Shown piece after piece: positions 10,335 to 22,300 of a stretch of 44,099 nucleotides of DNA. The notes beneath the pieces are model-generated. The model was not told where the DNA came from, ran no database searches, and was given only the letters and a program-made list of their open reading frames with translations. This stretch comes from Baffinella frigidus (Eukaryota; Cryptophyceae; Cryptomonadales; Baffinellaceae). Location of the stretch: NCBI GenBank assembly GCA_026770585.1, contig MU646376.1:702389-746487 (forward strand). The letters run 5' to 3'. Position 1 is the first letter of the stretch, and the number at the start of each line of letters is the position of its first letter. A program made the position numbers and the translations under genes.

Positions 10335-13300
10335 CCTCTGTCTCTCTCTGTGCAGGTTCCGGCCATCGAGTACAGCGGCGGTCCCCGGCACCCCCTACAC
10401 CACGACCCAGCCTGCAGTGCGCGCCTGGTACCCCAACCCCTACATCTAGAGTTCAGGGTTTAGGGTTTCACTCCTGAACCAGGGCGACCCAGCCTGTAGC
10501 TCGCGCCTGGTACCCAAACCCGTTTGTGTTCGCGGTTTGGACGGGCCTGGCGTGGTTCATACAGGTATGTCCCCGCAACTCAAGGCTCAAGGGCCTCATT
10601 TAGGACCTGTGCCGAGAGTAACCACACGGTGGACTACGGACCTTTCATCAAAAGTCAACTACGGACCTTTCATCAAACGTCAACGAACCCTGCGGGCTGT
10701 TGACTCTAAGGATTTTCACATGCAAATTTGGTCACGTTTCCGCTAAATCTGGGGGTCCCGAAACCCTCGAAGCCCACCGTGTGATAGAGAAGAAGAAGAG
10801 AAAAGTTATGTCCCCGGCCCCCCTACAACGCGACCCAGCCTGTAGTGCGCGCCTGGTACTCTAACCCCTACATGTAGGGTTGAGGGTTGAGGGTGGCGGA
10901 TTGGCGGAGCCTCTGCTCACAGTGGTCCCCCATCTTTAACCCCATCCCGTAAACCCCAACCCTAAACCATCAACCCTAAACCATCAACCCTAAACCATCA
11001 ACCCTAGGCCCTAAACCCCAAACCCTAAACCTACACCCTGAACCCTAAACCTCAACCCCTAAACCCTAAACCCTAACAGTTATCAGAGGTGCAAGCGAGC
11101 CCTCTTCTGGTAGTGGGAGCATCAACCCCTAAAACTTAAAACCTACACCCTAAGCCCCCTACCATAAACCCTCAATCCCTCCAGGTATCGGCGGTCCATA
11201 CGAGCCCTCTGCTGGTGGTGGGAACATCGCTTTGGTCGTGTCTCTGGGCCTCACTCGGGAACCACACGGATCTCGCGTCTATGGGGGAGGGGTGGTGTGC
11301 TTTTGCAAGCAAAGGTTCCCCCCTCAGGGTTTAGGGTTTAGGATTTAGCAGCACAGTGTATTAGTAATACTTATTATTAGTGCCCGACATTCCCCCTCGC
11401 CCACTGCCTTCGATGGAGGTTTCGACCAGAATTGTTATGAACTGGGTTTCATCTAGAACGAACGGGGGTTCAACCAGAATTGTTATGAACGGGGTTTCAA
11501 CCAGAACGAATGGGGTTTCAACCAGATTGGTTATTCCTTATCCATGGGTATGAAACCCGAATTTCGCGTCTCTGGGGGACGTGTGGTCGCCTTTGAAAGC
11601 CAAGGTCAACCCCTCAGGGTTTGGGGTTTAGGGTTTAGCAGCACAGTGTATTAGGGATACTCATTATTAGCGCCCTACATTTCTTGGTTGCCCCCCCGCC
11701 CAGTGGTCTTCGAACTGGGTTTCGACTGGAATTCTGGTCGAAATTCCGGTTATTCCTTAGCAATGGGTATGAAACCCTAATTTCGCGTCTCTGGGTGGGG
11801 CTTGGTGTGCCTTTGGAAGCCGTGGTTGGGCCCATGTCTCCCGTATCCGTTATTCCTTATCGTCGATATCTCCTTTATCGTCCTTATCTTCCGCTTAATC
11901 CTTTTACTCAATTCTTTTCTGAGAGAAGAACCGCGCACGGTCGTTGAGTCTTCTTCCGTCGTCTTTGTCTTTTCTTCTTCTCCGTTTCCTTCTTTATTGC
12001 GCTCAAGCCTGGAATTGAGTGATCCCAAAGTCTATGAGCCCTGTGACGGACCCGTCTCGGCACATCTTGAGCTCAAAGTGGTGTCAGTTTATCCGATAAC
12101 TGAATCAGTTCCTTTTCAATAGGAGATTGGATAGGAGAAATTAGCGAGGGCGTAGTAAAATTAATTAGGCCTCCTGATTAAATTAAAGCGCCTATGTGGG
12201 AACTGATTTAGTTATCTTTCGAGATGAAGTTAATTTTGGTATGAACAAACCCTGCTCGGATGGGGTGTCGCGCTAGCCCCAAACCCCAAACCCCAAACCC
12301 CAAACCCCAAACCCCAAACCCCAAACCCCAAACCCCCCAAACCCCAAACCCCAAACCCCAAACCCCAAACCCCAAACCCCAAACCCCAAACCNNNNNNNN
12401 NNNNNNNCCCAAACCCCAAACCCCAAACCCCAAACCCCAAACCCCAAACCCCAAACCCTACACGCAGGGGGTGTGGGCGCGTGCAACGCCAGCCAAGGGT
12501 GCATCGTGGTGGATGAGGCGCCTCTCTCCCTCTCGCCCGCTGCCCTCTCTGCTCTCCCTGCCGCCTCTCCGTCTCCGGCTAGCGGTACAACTACTTTTGG
12601 TTCCACAACCACTTTTGGTTCCACAACCACTTTTGGTTTCACAACCACTTTTGGTTCCGCAACCACTTTTGGATCACTCTACTCGGGCTATGTTTGGATG
12701 ACTCGACTCGATCCGCTTTTGGATCAATCTAGTTCCCGCGTCCTTTTGGAGGAAACCGTGCATTTCTGGGTGTGTAAGATGCGCCGAGGATCGGCATTCG
12801 TCAGCCATCGAAGGCTGCTCGGCTGCCCTATTCTGGTACAAATGTTTACGAATGTTTACAACCCCACATGTAAACAGGTTCCTCCAGCATTCTCGATTGG
12901 TCCCGGAGGACTGAAACAGTACATTTCTGGGCGTGCAGGACGCGCGGAGGATCGGCATTCATCAGCTGTCGAAGGCTTCTTGCCTGCAATCGATTTCAAT
13001 AAAGCAAGGTTGGAAGAAATTATTTTGTTACGAATAATAAATTGCAAGCATGATTCGTAATCGCTCACGCGGCTCCTCGGCCTCTACTCCTCATTTCAGA
13101 ACGCGACGTTTTGTTTCGTGGTACTAAACGAGTGTGCGGGGCCAGGTGAGACGCAGCCCCTCGTCCTGTCCACGTCCAGGCGTGTACCGTGAACCGAAAA
13201 CCTCGGTACAAACTTAAAACACAGACTTGTATCTGAAATTTGTATTTATGTCCTGGGCGTGTAGGATGCGCGGAGGATCGGCGTAATGTCGCGTTCTGAA

Positions 13301-16300
13301 ACGGTGTATCCCCTCGGGACACTACGAGGAACCGCAGCACCGGATATCCAGTGTAACGTGACAAACAATTGCTGGCTTTTGGCGTGTTTCCTTAGAAAAA
13401 ATCCAGTAGGTGACTTTAGATGGTTATCCGTAGTGTTTTGAGTGGAATGTCCTGGGCGTGTAGGCTGCGCCAAGGACCGGCATTCATCTGCTGTCGAAGG
13501 CTTTTCGGCTGCAATCGATTTAAATAACGTAAGGTGAGAAGAAATTATTTTGTTTCGAATAATAAATCGCAAGCATAATTCGTGATCGCTAACGCGAGGA
13601 GGCTCCTCGAATAGGATGCGCGGAGGATCGGCATATGTCAGCTGTCGAAGGCTTTTCTGCTGCGCGGCTCCTCGGCCTCTGCGACTGGTGATTGTCCACT
13701 GCTTGACGAAAATTAAATGTTTAATTAAATAATTGAATATTTGACTAAATGTTGAATTGAATAATTAAATATCTAACTAAATAATTAATTCGATTTTGAA
13801 GTGGGTGGGTGATTAATTGATCGGTTGTTTGACTGATGATAGATTTATTTTTGAGCCCCAACGCTGCTAAACTCTTAACTCTAAACCCTAAGCTTTCCAC
13901 TCTAAACCCTGAACCCTAAACCTTAAACCCTAAACCCTAAACCCTCAACCCTCAACCCTCAACCCTAAACTCTAAACCCCAAACACCAAACCCCAAACTC
14001 CAAACCCCAAACCCTAAACCACAAACCCCAAACCCTTACCCCCAGATCCCACACCCGAAACCCGAAACCCCAAACCCCAAACCCTCAACCCCAAACGCAG
14101 GCCTGAGGACGAGTGGCCGAGCTTCGCTGCGACGAAGAGCCCTCCAGGGGTAACCACAACCCTAAACCCTAGACTCTAAACCCGAAATCCGAAACTCTCA
14201 CCCATAACCCATAACCCCCAACCCCTAACCCCAACCCCTGCACGTGGTTACCCCTGAGGGGCAGGGGTAACCGCTAGCTCCGTCCTTTTTGCTTTACACA
14301 ACGTCAGGATTCCTAGCTCTGGCCCAGTCTTATGTGGGCTCACCAATTTCGTGAGCCCGGGCTCTTTCCTGCTCCAAATTTGACGGATTTGTACCAGAAA
14401 CCCAGCATGTCATCTTGACCAAGAGCCATCCAGGGGTAACCCTAACCCTAAACCCTAGACTCCAAACCCTAAACCCTAAACCCTAAACCCCAGACTCTAA
14501 ACCCTAAACCCTAAACCCTGAACTCTAGACTCCAAACCCTAAACCCCACCCCCTAACCCCTCACCCCTAACCCCTAAACCCTAACCCCTAACCCTTAACC
14601 CCTCACCCCTCACCCCTCACCCCTCACCCCTAACCCCTAAACCCTAACCCCCAACCCCTGCACCCTAAACCCCAAACCAAGAACCACCATCTTGAAAGAA
14701 CCAGGCAGCTTTTGTACCAGGCCGGTGAGCAAATAGCATAGGAAAACGGTTTTAATTTAAAGTTTCTGACAGTGAAATTTACTGCTCAGAATGAGTTTTA
14801 CTTATAATTTTAAAGCAATCGTGTAGTAACTTTCATTAAATCCAAAAGATTTAAATTAAAGCCGTTTTCCTGTGAAATCGGGCCGGTTCAGCACCAGGAC
14901 GGTCAAACCCCGAGCCCTAACCCCTCAGTAAGTAACTTGAGTGTCAAACCATCCAAGCGGTTCCACCCTAACCCCTACCCCCCCTTCAACCCCACACCCC
15001 AACAACAAAACCACAAACCCTACACCCAAAACCCACCCCCCCAAAACTAGGTGCGGTTCGACTCACCCGAGCGGTTCAGTCAACCGTGATCTCATCCGGA
15101 CGAGTATTCATCATGAATACGATTTGGGTGTATCTTGAGGGGTAAAAATAAGACAGTCGTCTATCTAAACTTGATTTAGAGCCGTAAGATACACCAAAAT
15201 CGGATCGGAGATCCCCGAAATCGTATTTATCATGAACACTCGACGGGATTAAATCCGACCCTAACCGTGGTCCGACCCTAACCGCTGCACCCGACGCCCT
15301 AAAACCACAACCCTACACAAGGTGCGGTTTGATTCTCCGGAGCGGTTCAGCGTGTACAAGAACGGCTCTGTCGTGCCAGCCTCTCCCCGCGCCGCGCTCC
15401 TCCACCGCATCATCGCCCTCCTGGTACCCTCCACCCTTGGAACAGCAACCCTATGATCAGGGTCGCTTGCGGGAAGCCAGGGTCGGTTTGGCTGAACTCT
15501 CCGCCGTAAGTCGACATTTTCGGGGTTTTGTTTGAATCACAAAGTGCAAGACCGGCTCTGTGGCCCCTGCGTCCCCCCGATCCGCGCTTCTCTACCGCAT
15601 CGACGCCCTCCTGGTAGCGTTCAGGGTTCAGGGCTTGGGGCTGCTTCCTGGTGGGGTGTAGGGTGTAGGGTGTAGGGTGTAGGGTGTAGGGTTTAGGGTG
15701 TAGGGTGTAGTGTGTAGGGTTCGGGGAGGTGGTACCGGCGGAGAAGAGCATAGAGAAGTAGGCGATGTTCGAGTGAACGGCTCGGTCGTCCCTGCCTCTC
15801 ACCGCGCTTCTCCACCGTTTCTCCACCCTCCTGGTAGGGCTTACGCTTCAGGGTTTCGTTAGTTGGGTATGCTGCGGGCCTGTCTCGCCCGATTTTTTTT
15901 CATTTGATTCATGGGCCTGTCTCGCCCGTTTGGTTTGGTGTTTGATGGGGGCTGTCTCGCCCGATTTAGAACGGCGCGGTGGTCCCTGCGACCCCCCGCT
16001 CGGTTCAAACTGAGTGGCCTCGTCCATGAATTTGTTCTTCGGGCCTTTGTCGCCAGAGTTGAGATGAATCCCTCGCCACACTCGCTCCGAAGATGTTTGT
16101 GTTGTTGGGTGTCTCACCCGATTTGTTTTCAGTTTGTCTACGTACAAAACACATTTTTTTATTTATCTTAATTTTGTTTTGTTTTGTTTTGTTTTGATTT
16201 GATTTGATTTGGGAAACTCCGTGGATGGCAGGGGGACGCGGGGCTGCTGGAGGGCCGAAGCGTCCTCGATCTCGCAGGTTTCAGCCCCAACGAAACCTTC

Positions 16301-19300
16301 CTATACAGCGGACTTCGAAGGGATTTTGAATAACCCCTAAGCGATAAGACCTAGGACCCTACGGTAGGCAACCCGTAGGGGCATAGGGGGGTTCCTATGG
16401 ATAAGGTAATGGAAACTCAGGTACTGAGTGCCCGAAAATCCCTTTGTAGCCCGCTGTGTGGTAAATATCCGTGTACGGGGATTCGAATATCCACCCTGGA
16501 GTCAACTTGGGTGCAAATCTTAAGTCAATCTCCCACAAATGCACTCGGATGCTGAGTGCATTTGTATGCGAGTTGACTTGAGAAACCATCGATTTGCCCA
16601 TACGTTGCCTCCGGGGTGGTGAGTACCACGAAACTAAATGGACCGTCCTGCGAAGCGTCCTCATCCTAATCCCGCCGAGTTTTCATAATGATTACGATTT
16701 TGGTGTATCTTAAGGGTAGAAATAAGACCTTCGTCTATACCTAGACTTCATTTAGAGCCTTAAGATACACCTAAATCGGATTGGAGATCCCCGAAATCGT
16801 ATTTATCATGAATACTCGTCCTGATGAGATCGGGTTCGTTTCTCAGTCGAGCTTTGACTCAGTCTTTTTGGTCTCACAAATTTTGGTGGAACGGGCTCCT
16901 TTTGCCCCAAAGTTGACGGATTGGTACCACACACCCAGCATGTCAACTTAGGAATAGTCCGTCAACCCGACTGAAGCATAGTTTCTTGGTCGGAACAATA
17001 CCTAAACACCAATCCCTAAACCCCACACCATAAACATTTAGTAAAGCCCGCATTCCCACATTTAAACCCCAATCTCTACACCCGTTGGTCGGATAGCGAA
17101 GGGGTCAACGGATCTTTTCAATCCGGGTACGAATTCAAAAATTGGTACGAGTCGTGTCACACTTGTGGGGGCTTGACTGCACGAACTTGTAGTCAAGCCA
17201 GAAATTGCCCGATCCATTTGCCCCTTCGCTATCCGAGCAAGGAGGAGGTGCAGGGATCGCTGGTCTCGCTTCTCTGGAAAAGGGCGCCGCGCGAGCCACC
17301 CTTTTTTGCACCAAAGTTGACGGATTCGTACCACACACCCAGCATGTCAACTTAAGCATAGTCCCCAAACCCCAAACCCTACGCCAGGAGGCGCAGGGGT
17401 CGCTAGTCTCGCTTCGTTGGAAATGGGCGCCGCGCGCGTAACGCTCCTCGACTCTGACCCGCAGCTACTCGACGCGGTTTTCCCCCAACACCCCTAACCC
17501 CTAAACCCCAAACTCTAAACTCTGAACCCCAGGCCCACCATCCGGTGACTTTCAGAAACGCTGTTTGGTTCAACCTGGTTCGATTTAGTTTTTGTGTGGG
17601 ATGGTCGGCACTCGCGGTTTAGGGTTTCGGGTTTAGGGTTTATAGTTTAGGGTTTAGGGTTACTAACGCTCCTGGACTCTGACCCGCAGCTTCTCGAACT
17701 TCCCTCAGGCCCATCTTTCAGAATTCAGTTTGGTTTGGTTTAAAATCACATTGGTTTGGTTCAAATCGTTTTGTGTGGGGTGGGGTGGGGTGGGGTGGTT
17801 TGCTGATGTATACTCGCGCGAGCAACCCTCCTGGACTCTGACTGGCAGCTGCTCAACGCGGTTGCCCCCAGGCCCCTTCACCCTCTACCTGTGATTTTCA
17901 AAAACGCGTTTTGGTTTTGTTTAAAAAAAATCAAATCGGGTCGGTTTTGTTGTGGATCATGATGTGTTTGTGGGATGGTATGGGTGTGGTTTGTTGTTGC
18001 GCTATTGTTGTAGCTTTGCCATGGCGCAAACCACATCCCTCCACCAACCCTCACGGGAGGACCAAATCGTCGATTTGAAGATCTCGGATTTCCCCTACGG
18101 AGGGGCCGGATTCGACCCCTCTGTCCGAAGGAAATGGCTCAACAAAGTCGATTTGGTCCGAAAGGGAGGGAGGGTGGCTAGCGTAGCACGAAAGCAACAT
18201 TGCTTCCCCCCTTTGGCTCCCCTCAACCTTAAAACCTGAAACCAAGAACCTGAAACCTAAAACCTAAAAACTAAATCCTAAATCCTAAAACCTAAAACCT
18301 AAAACCTAAAACACTCCACCATAAACACTAAAAAATAAAAAATAAACACTCAACACTCAACACAAACCCTAAACCCTAAACCCAAAACCCAAAACCCCAA
18401 ACGCAAACCCCTCATCCCCAAACCGCATCCCAGGTTAACGAGGCCATGCAGCGCTTGGACGACACCCCTGCAGAAACAGAAGGAGCAGGAGAAGCAACAC
18501 ACGAACAAGGAGAAGAAGGGGAACAAGGAGAAAACAAAGAAAAACGTGGACGGCGAAGAGGGAGAGGAGGAGGAGAAGGAGAAGAAAACGGAGCAGAAAA
18601 TGGAAAAGAAGGAGGAAGAGGAGGGCAAGGAGGGGGGGGGGAGGTGCGGGGGGGGGGGGGAGGAAGAGTGCTGGGGCGACGAGGAGGAGGGGGTGGTGGC
18701 GCGGGGCTCCGGTGGGGCGATTGCCTCCGGACATTACACTCCTCAATCGGAGACTTCTCCGGCGAAGCTGTAAACTCTACACCCTAAAGCTCAAAGTCCT
18801 AAGCCCTAAGCACAACGCATCAGCCCTGGTGCACGGGGGTCCTGCATGACGAACCCCTTAACCCTCAACTGCCTCCGGACGTTACATATCGGACCACACG
18901 GTGGACTACGGACCTTTCAACAAAAGTCAACTTGCCCAGAGATAATTAACTTCAAGGATCCTCGATCGGAGACTTCTCCGGCGCAGCTGACGTGGGAACC
19001 CTAACCCCTAAACCCCACACCCTAAACCCTCAACCCTCAACCCTATACCATGAACCTTGGACCATAAGCCATAAACCCTATGAACGCACCCAACACCCCA
19101 CACCACACCCTGAACCCAAACCCCACACCCTGAACCCCACACCCCAAACCCCAAACCCCAAACCCCAAACCCCAAACCCCAAACCCCAATCTCCAAACCC
19201 CAACCCCCAAACCCCAATCTCCAAACCCCAAACCCCAGGGGGGAGGGTACGACGTGGTGGCTAGGGATTCCCTTCTTCTTCTTCTTCTTCTTCTTTATTA

Positions 19301-22300
19301 CTCTCGATACATGTCCTAAAACGAGGCCCTCGAGCCTTGAGTTGAGAGATACAAAAAGTCTATGAGCCTCAAGAAACGGACCCGCCTCGGAAACGTGGGG
19401 AGGCACAATGTGCTGCTCGCGCTCGGGATCCTTCAACATAAACCCTGTAACATAAACCTTAAATCCTCCATCCTAAACCATGAACCATAAACCATAAACC
19501 ATGAGCCATAGACCATAAATCATAAACCATAAACCATACACCATAAACCATAAACCATAAACCATAAACCATAAACCATAAACCATAAACCATAACACCA
19601 CACCCCACACCCCACACCCCACACCCCACACCCTAACCCCAAACCCTAAACCCCAAACCCTGAACACTAGGAGAGGAGACACGACGTGGTGCTCGCGCTC
19701 GGGATCCTTCAACATAAACCCTATAACATAAACCTTAAATCCTCCATCCTAAACCATAAACCATAAACCATAAACCATAAACCATAGACCATGAACCATA
19801 AACCATAAACCATAAACCATAACCCATAAACCATAACCCATAAACCATAAACCATACACCATAAACCATACACCATAAACCATACACCATAAACCATAAA
19901 CCATAAACCATAAACCATAAACCATACACCATAAACCATAAACCATAAACCATAAACCATAAACCATAAACCATAAACCATACACCATAAACCATACACC
20001 ATAAACCATACACCATAAACCATAAACCATAAACCATAAACCATAAACCATAAACCATAAACCCTAACACCACACCCCACACCCCACACCCTAACCCCAA
20101 AACCCAAACCCCAAACCCTGAACACTAGGAGAGGAGACACGACGTGGTGCTCGCGCTAGGGATCCTCCCATGGATCATGTCATGCACCCAACGGTCCCCG
20201 CCCCCCGAATATCGCCAAGTACACAACGTATACGAAGACAACCTTATCTCAGAAAACGAGTTCTAAAACTCGTTTTCTTAAGTCAATTCCCCTACAAATT
20301 TGTCAACTTATGCGGAGAGTAAAGAATAAGTTGACGAATTTGTAGGGGAATTGACTGAAGAAAACGAGTTCTATAACAAAACGAGTTTTAGAACTCGTTT
20401 TCTGAGATAAAACCAACAGCGTATGTTTGTCTTCGTATACGTTGTTTGTCTTGGTATACGATGTATACTTGGTGATGTATGACTCTGGATATGTCACTTG
20501 AAGTCCTCGTGCTCGGGTGCTCGCACTCGGGATCCTCCCGTGGATCATGTCATGCACACATATAACGTATACGAGAACGGGGGCCGGACCGTCCTGGTCC
20601 GGCCCCCGTCCTCGTATACGTTGTCTACCGTATACGAAGAGTTTGTCTTCGCATACGTTGTGTACTCAGTGATCTATGACTCTGGGTAGGTCTCTTGAGA
20701 GCATCTTCTCCGCTCGTTGTTTGTTGAGATCCCACTCGAGAATGCTGGAGGATCCTATTTGCATGTGGGGTTGTAAATAGTTGTACCAGGATAGGGTATT
20801 CCAACCTCGTGACTGTGCTAATTTTGCAGAGTTACGTGACCAATCTCACGAAAGTTACTACACAAATATTACAACTCACTTTTGAATAGGTCCCTCTAGC
20901 ATTCTCGTGTGGTCAGTCATGTCCCCCCGCGCCCCTGTCTTTGTTTGCAGAATTTTCAGATATCGGTCACGTCCTGCACGCCCCTGTGGTTGTCTGCTGA
21001 GATCTGTCTTTGTTTGCTAGATAAGGATTTAGGAGAACAACCTGTGGTTGTCTTCAAATCTATCGACATACCAATGCATACAAATATGTAACAGAGGCCA
21101 CACAGTGGACTACGGACCTTTCGATCAAAAGTCAACTCACCATGTGGGCAGTTAACTTCAAGGATTGTTAAATGAAAATTTGGTCACGTTACCGCTAAAT
21201 CTACGGGTCTTGAAACCCTCGAAGCCCACCGAGTGTGGAGACGTATACTTAGCAGATATACGTGTTTGTGCGCAGAGATCCTTCTTTCTCACACGCAAAC
21301 CAAAGCCCCAAAACTGAGCCCGAAACCCGAAACCCGAAACCCTAAACTCTTAACCCTAAACCCTAAACCCTAAACCCTAACTTGCAGATTCCGGAGCATC
21401 CACGCAGCAATCGGTCTCACCCTATCCTACCCTAAATCCTGAACCCTAAACCCTGAACCCTAAACTCCAAACTCCAAACCCTGAACCCTAAACCCTGAGC
21501 CCTAAACCCTGAACCCTAAATCCTAAACCCCAAACCCCAAACCCCAAACCCCAAACCCCAAACCCCAAACCCCAAACCCCAACCCCCAAACCCCAAACCC
21601 CAAACCCCAAGCCCTAAACCCCAAAACCTAATCCCTAAACCAGAGCAACCAGTGTGGTGGCTCCAGAGCAAAATGTGAACTGTTTCGACCCTAGAGCCAC
21701 CCAACGCAAGAGTGCAAGACTGACCTGGGGGGAACAGTCAGTTCACACGGAATTTGTACCAACTTCCGAAACTTCGACTTTCTCTGGGGAGAATGTCAAC
21801 TTATGAACTTTCAGAATACCCAGATGCTGGGCCTTTTCCTGTAAGCCAGTCAGCTCTTCTCTCTTGCGTGGCCAGTCCTCACAAGTGATCTGCTTGGGTC
21901 CTTAACCACTCGCACGCACAACGGAACTTTCCCCATCGTTTGGGTCCAGCGGACCTCTCGGGAAGCTATGAGGCACGTCTTGCCCGGATATTTGGACATG
22001 ACGTGACCAAAATTGCTGACTTTTGGCGTGTTTCCTCAGAGACAATCCAACAATTAACTTGAGAATGTTCCCCGTAGTGTTCCGAGTAGTTTGCCCCAGG
22101 TGTGAGAACAGAAACAGCAAATAGTTCACTTTGAGCTGCGATTTCAAACTTCGTGGTAGCGATTTTGCGGAGCGTTGTAAAGCGACTTTTGGTTTTAGGT
22201 CTTTTAAAAGATTGATTTTGGTGGATGGTCTTGGGCAGGAAGACTGGCGGGGATGACGCGGGAGTGTCTGGCGGTACTCGGCCAAACCAAACCAAATTGA

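Larger units (their letters stand above)
9888..10855 (+). pseudogene. Four decayed copies of E3
   Basis: Copies of the E3 5' half with CAG acceptor lie at 9888-9929 ([14 protein letters not shown], then a family-B element) and 10184-10216. Copies of the 3' half with donor CGCCTG|GTACC or GTACT lie at 10484-10509 and 10814-10855. They flank the intact E3 on both sides. Confidence 0.7.
13860..14680 (+). repeat. Mixed CCCTAAA/CCCCAAA heptamers around E6
   Basis: Arrays at 13870-14098, 14150-14245 and 14445-14670 enclose E6 and a family-E element. Confidence 0.85.
15049..15833 (+). pseudogene. Three decayed copies of E7
   Basis: 15049-15079 repeats the 5' end ([10 protein letters not shown], one base different at the Phe codon) and is cut by a foldback element. 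15544-15613 repeats the 3' two-thirds ([20 protein letters not shown]) and keeps the CTG|GTAGCG donor. 15769-15833 is a more decayed 3' copy, again ending CTG|GTAGGG. Confidence 0.75.

Noticed and set aside
10484-10563. Transmembrane segment read as [20 protein letters not shown]
   Set aside because: It looked attractive, but all E3 copies end at CGCCTG|GTAC, so this frame reads past the donor into intron.
21383-21412. Possible exon IPEHPRSN after CTTGCAG
   Set aside because: Exit phase 2 does not match E11, there is no copy support, and the peptide is too short to judge.
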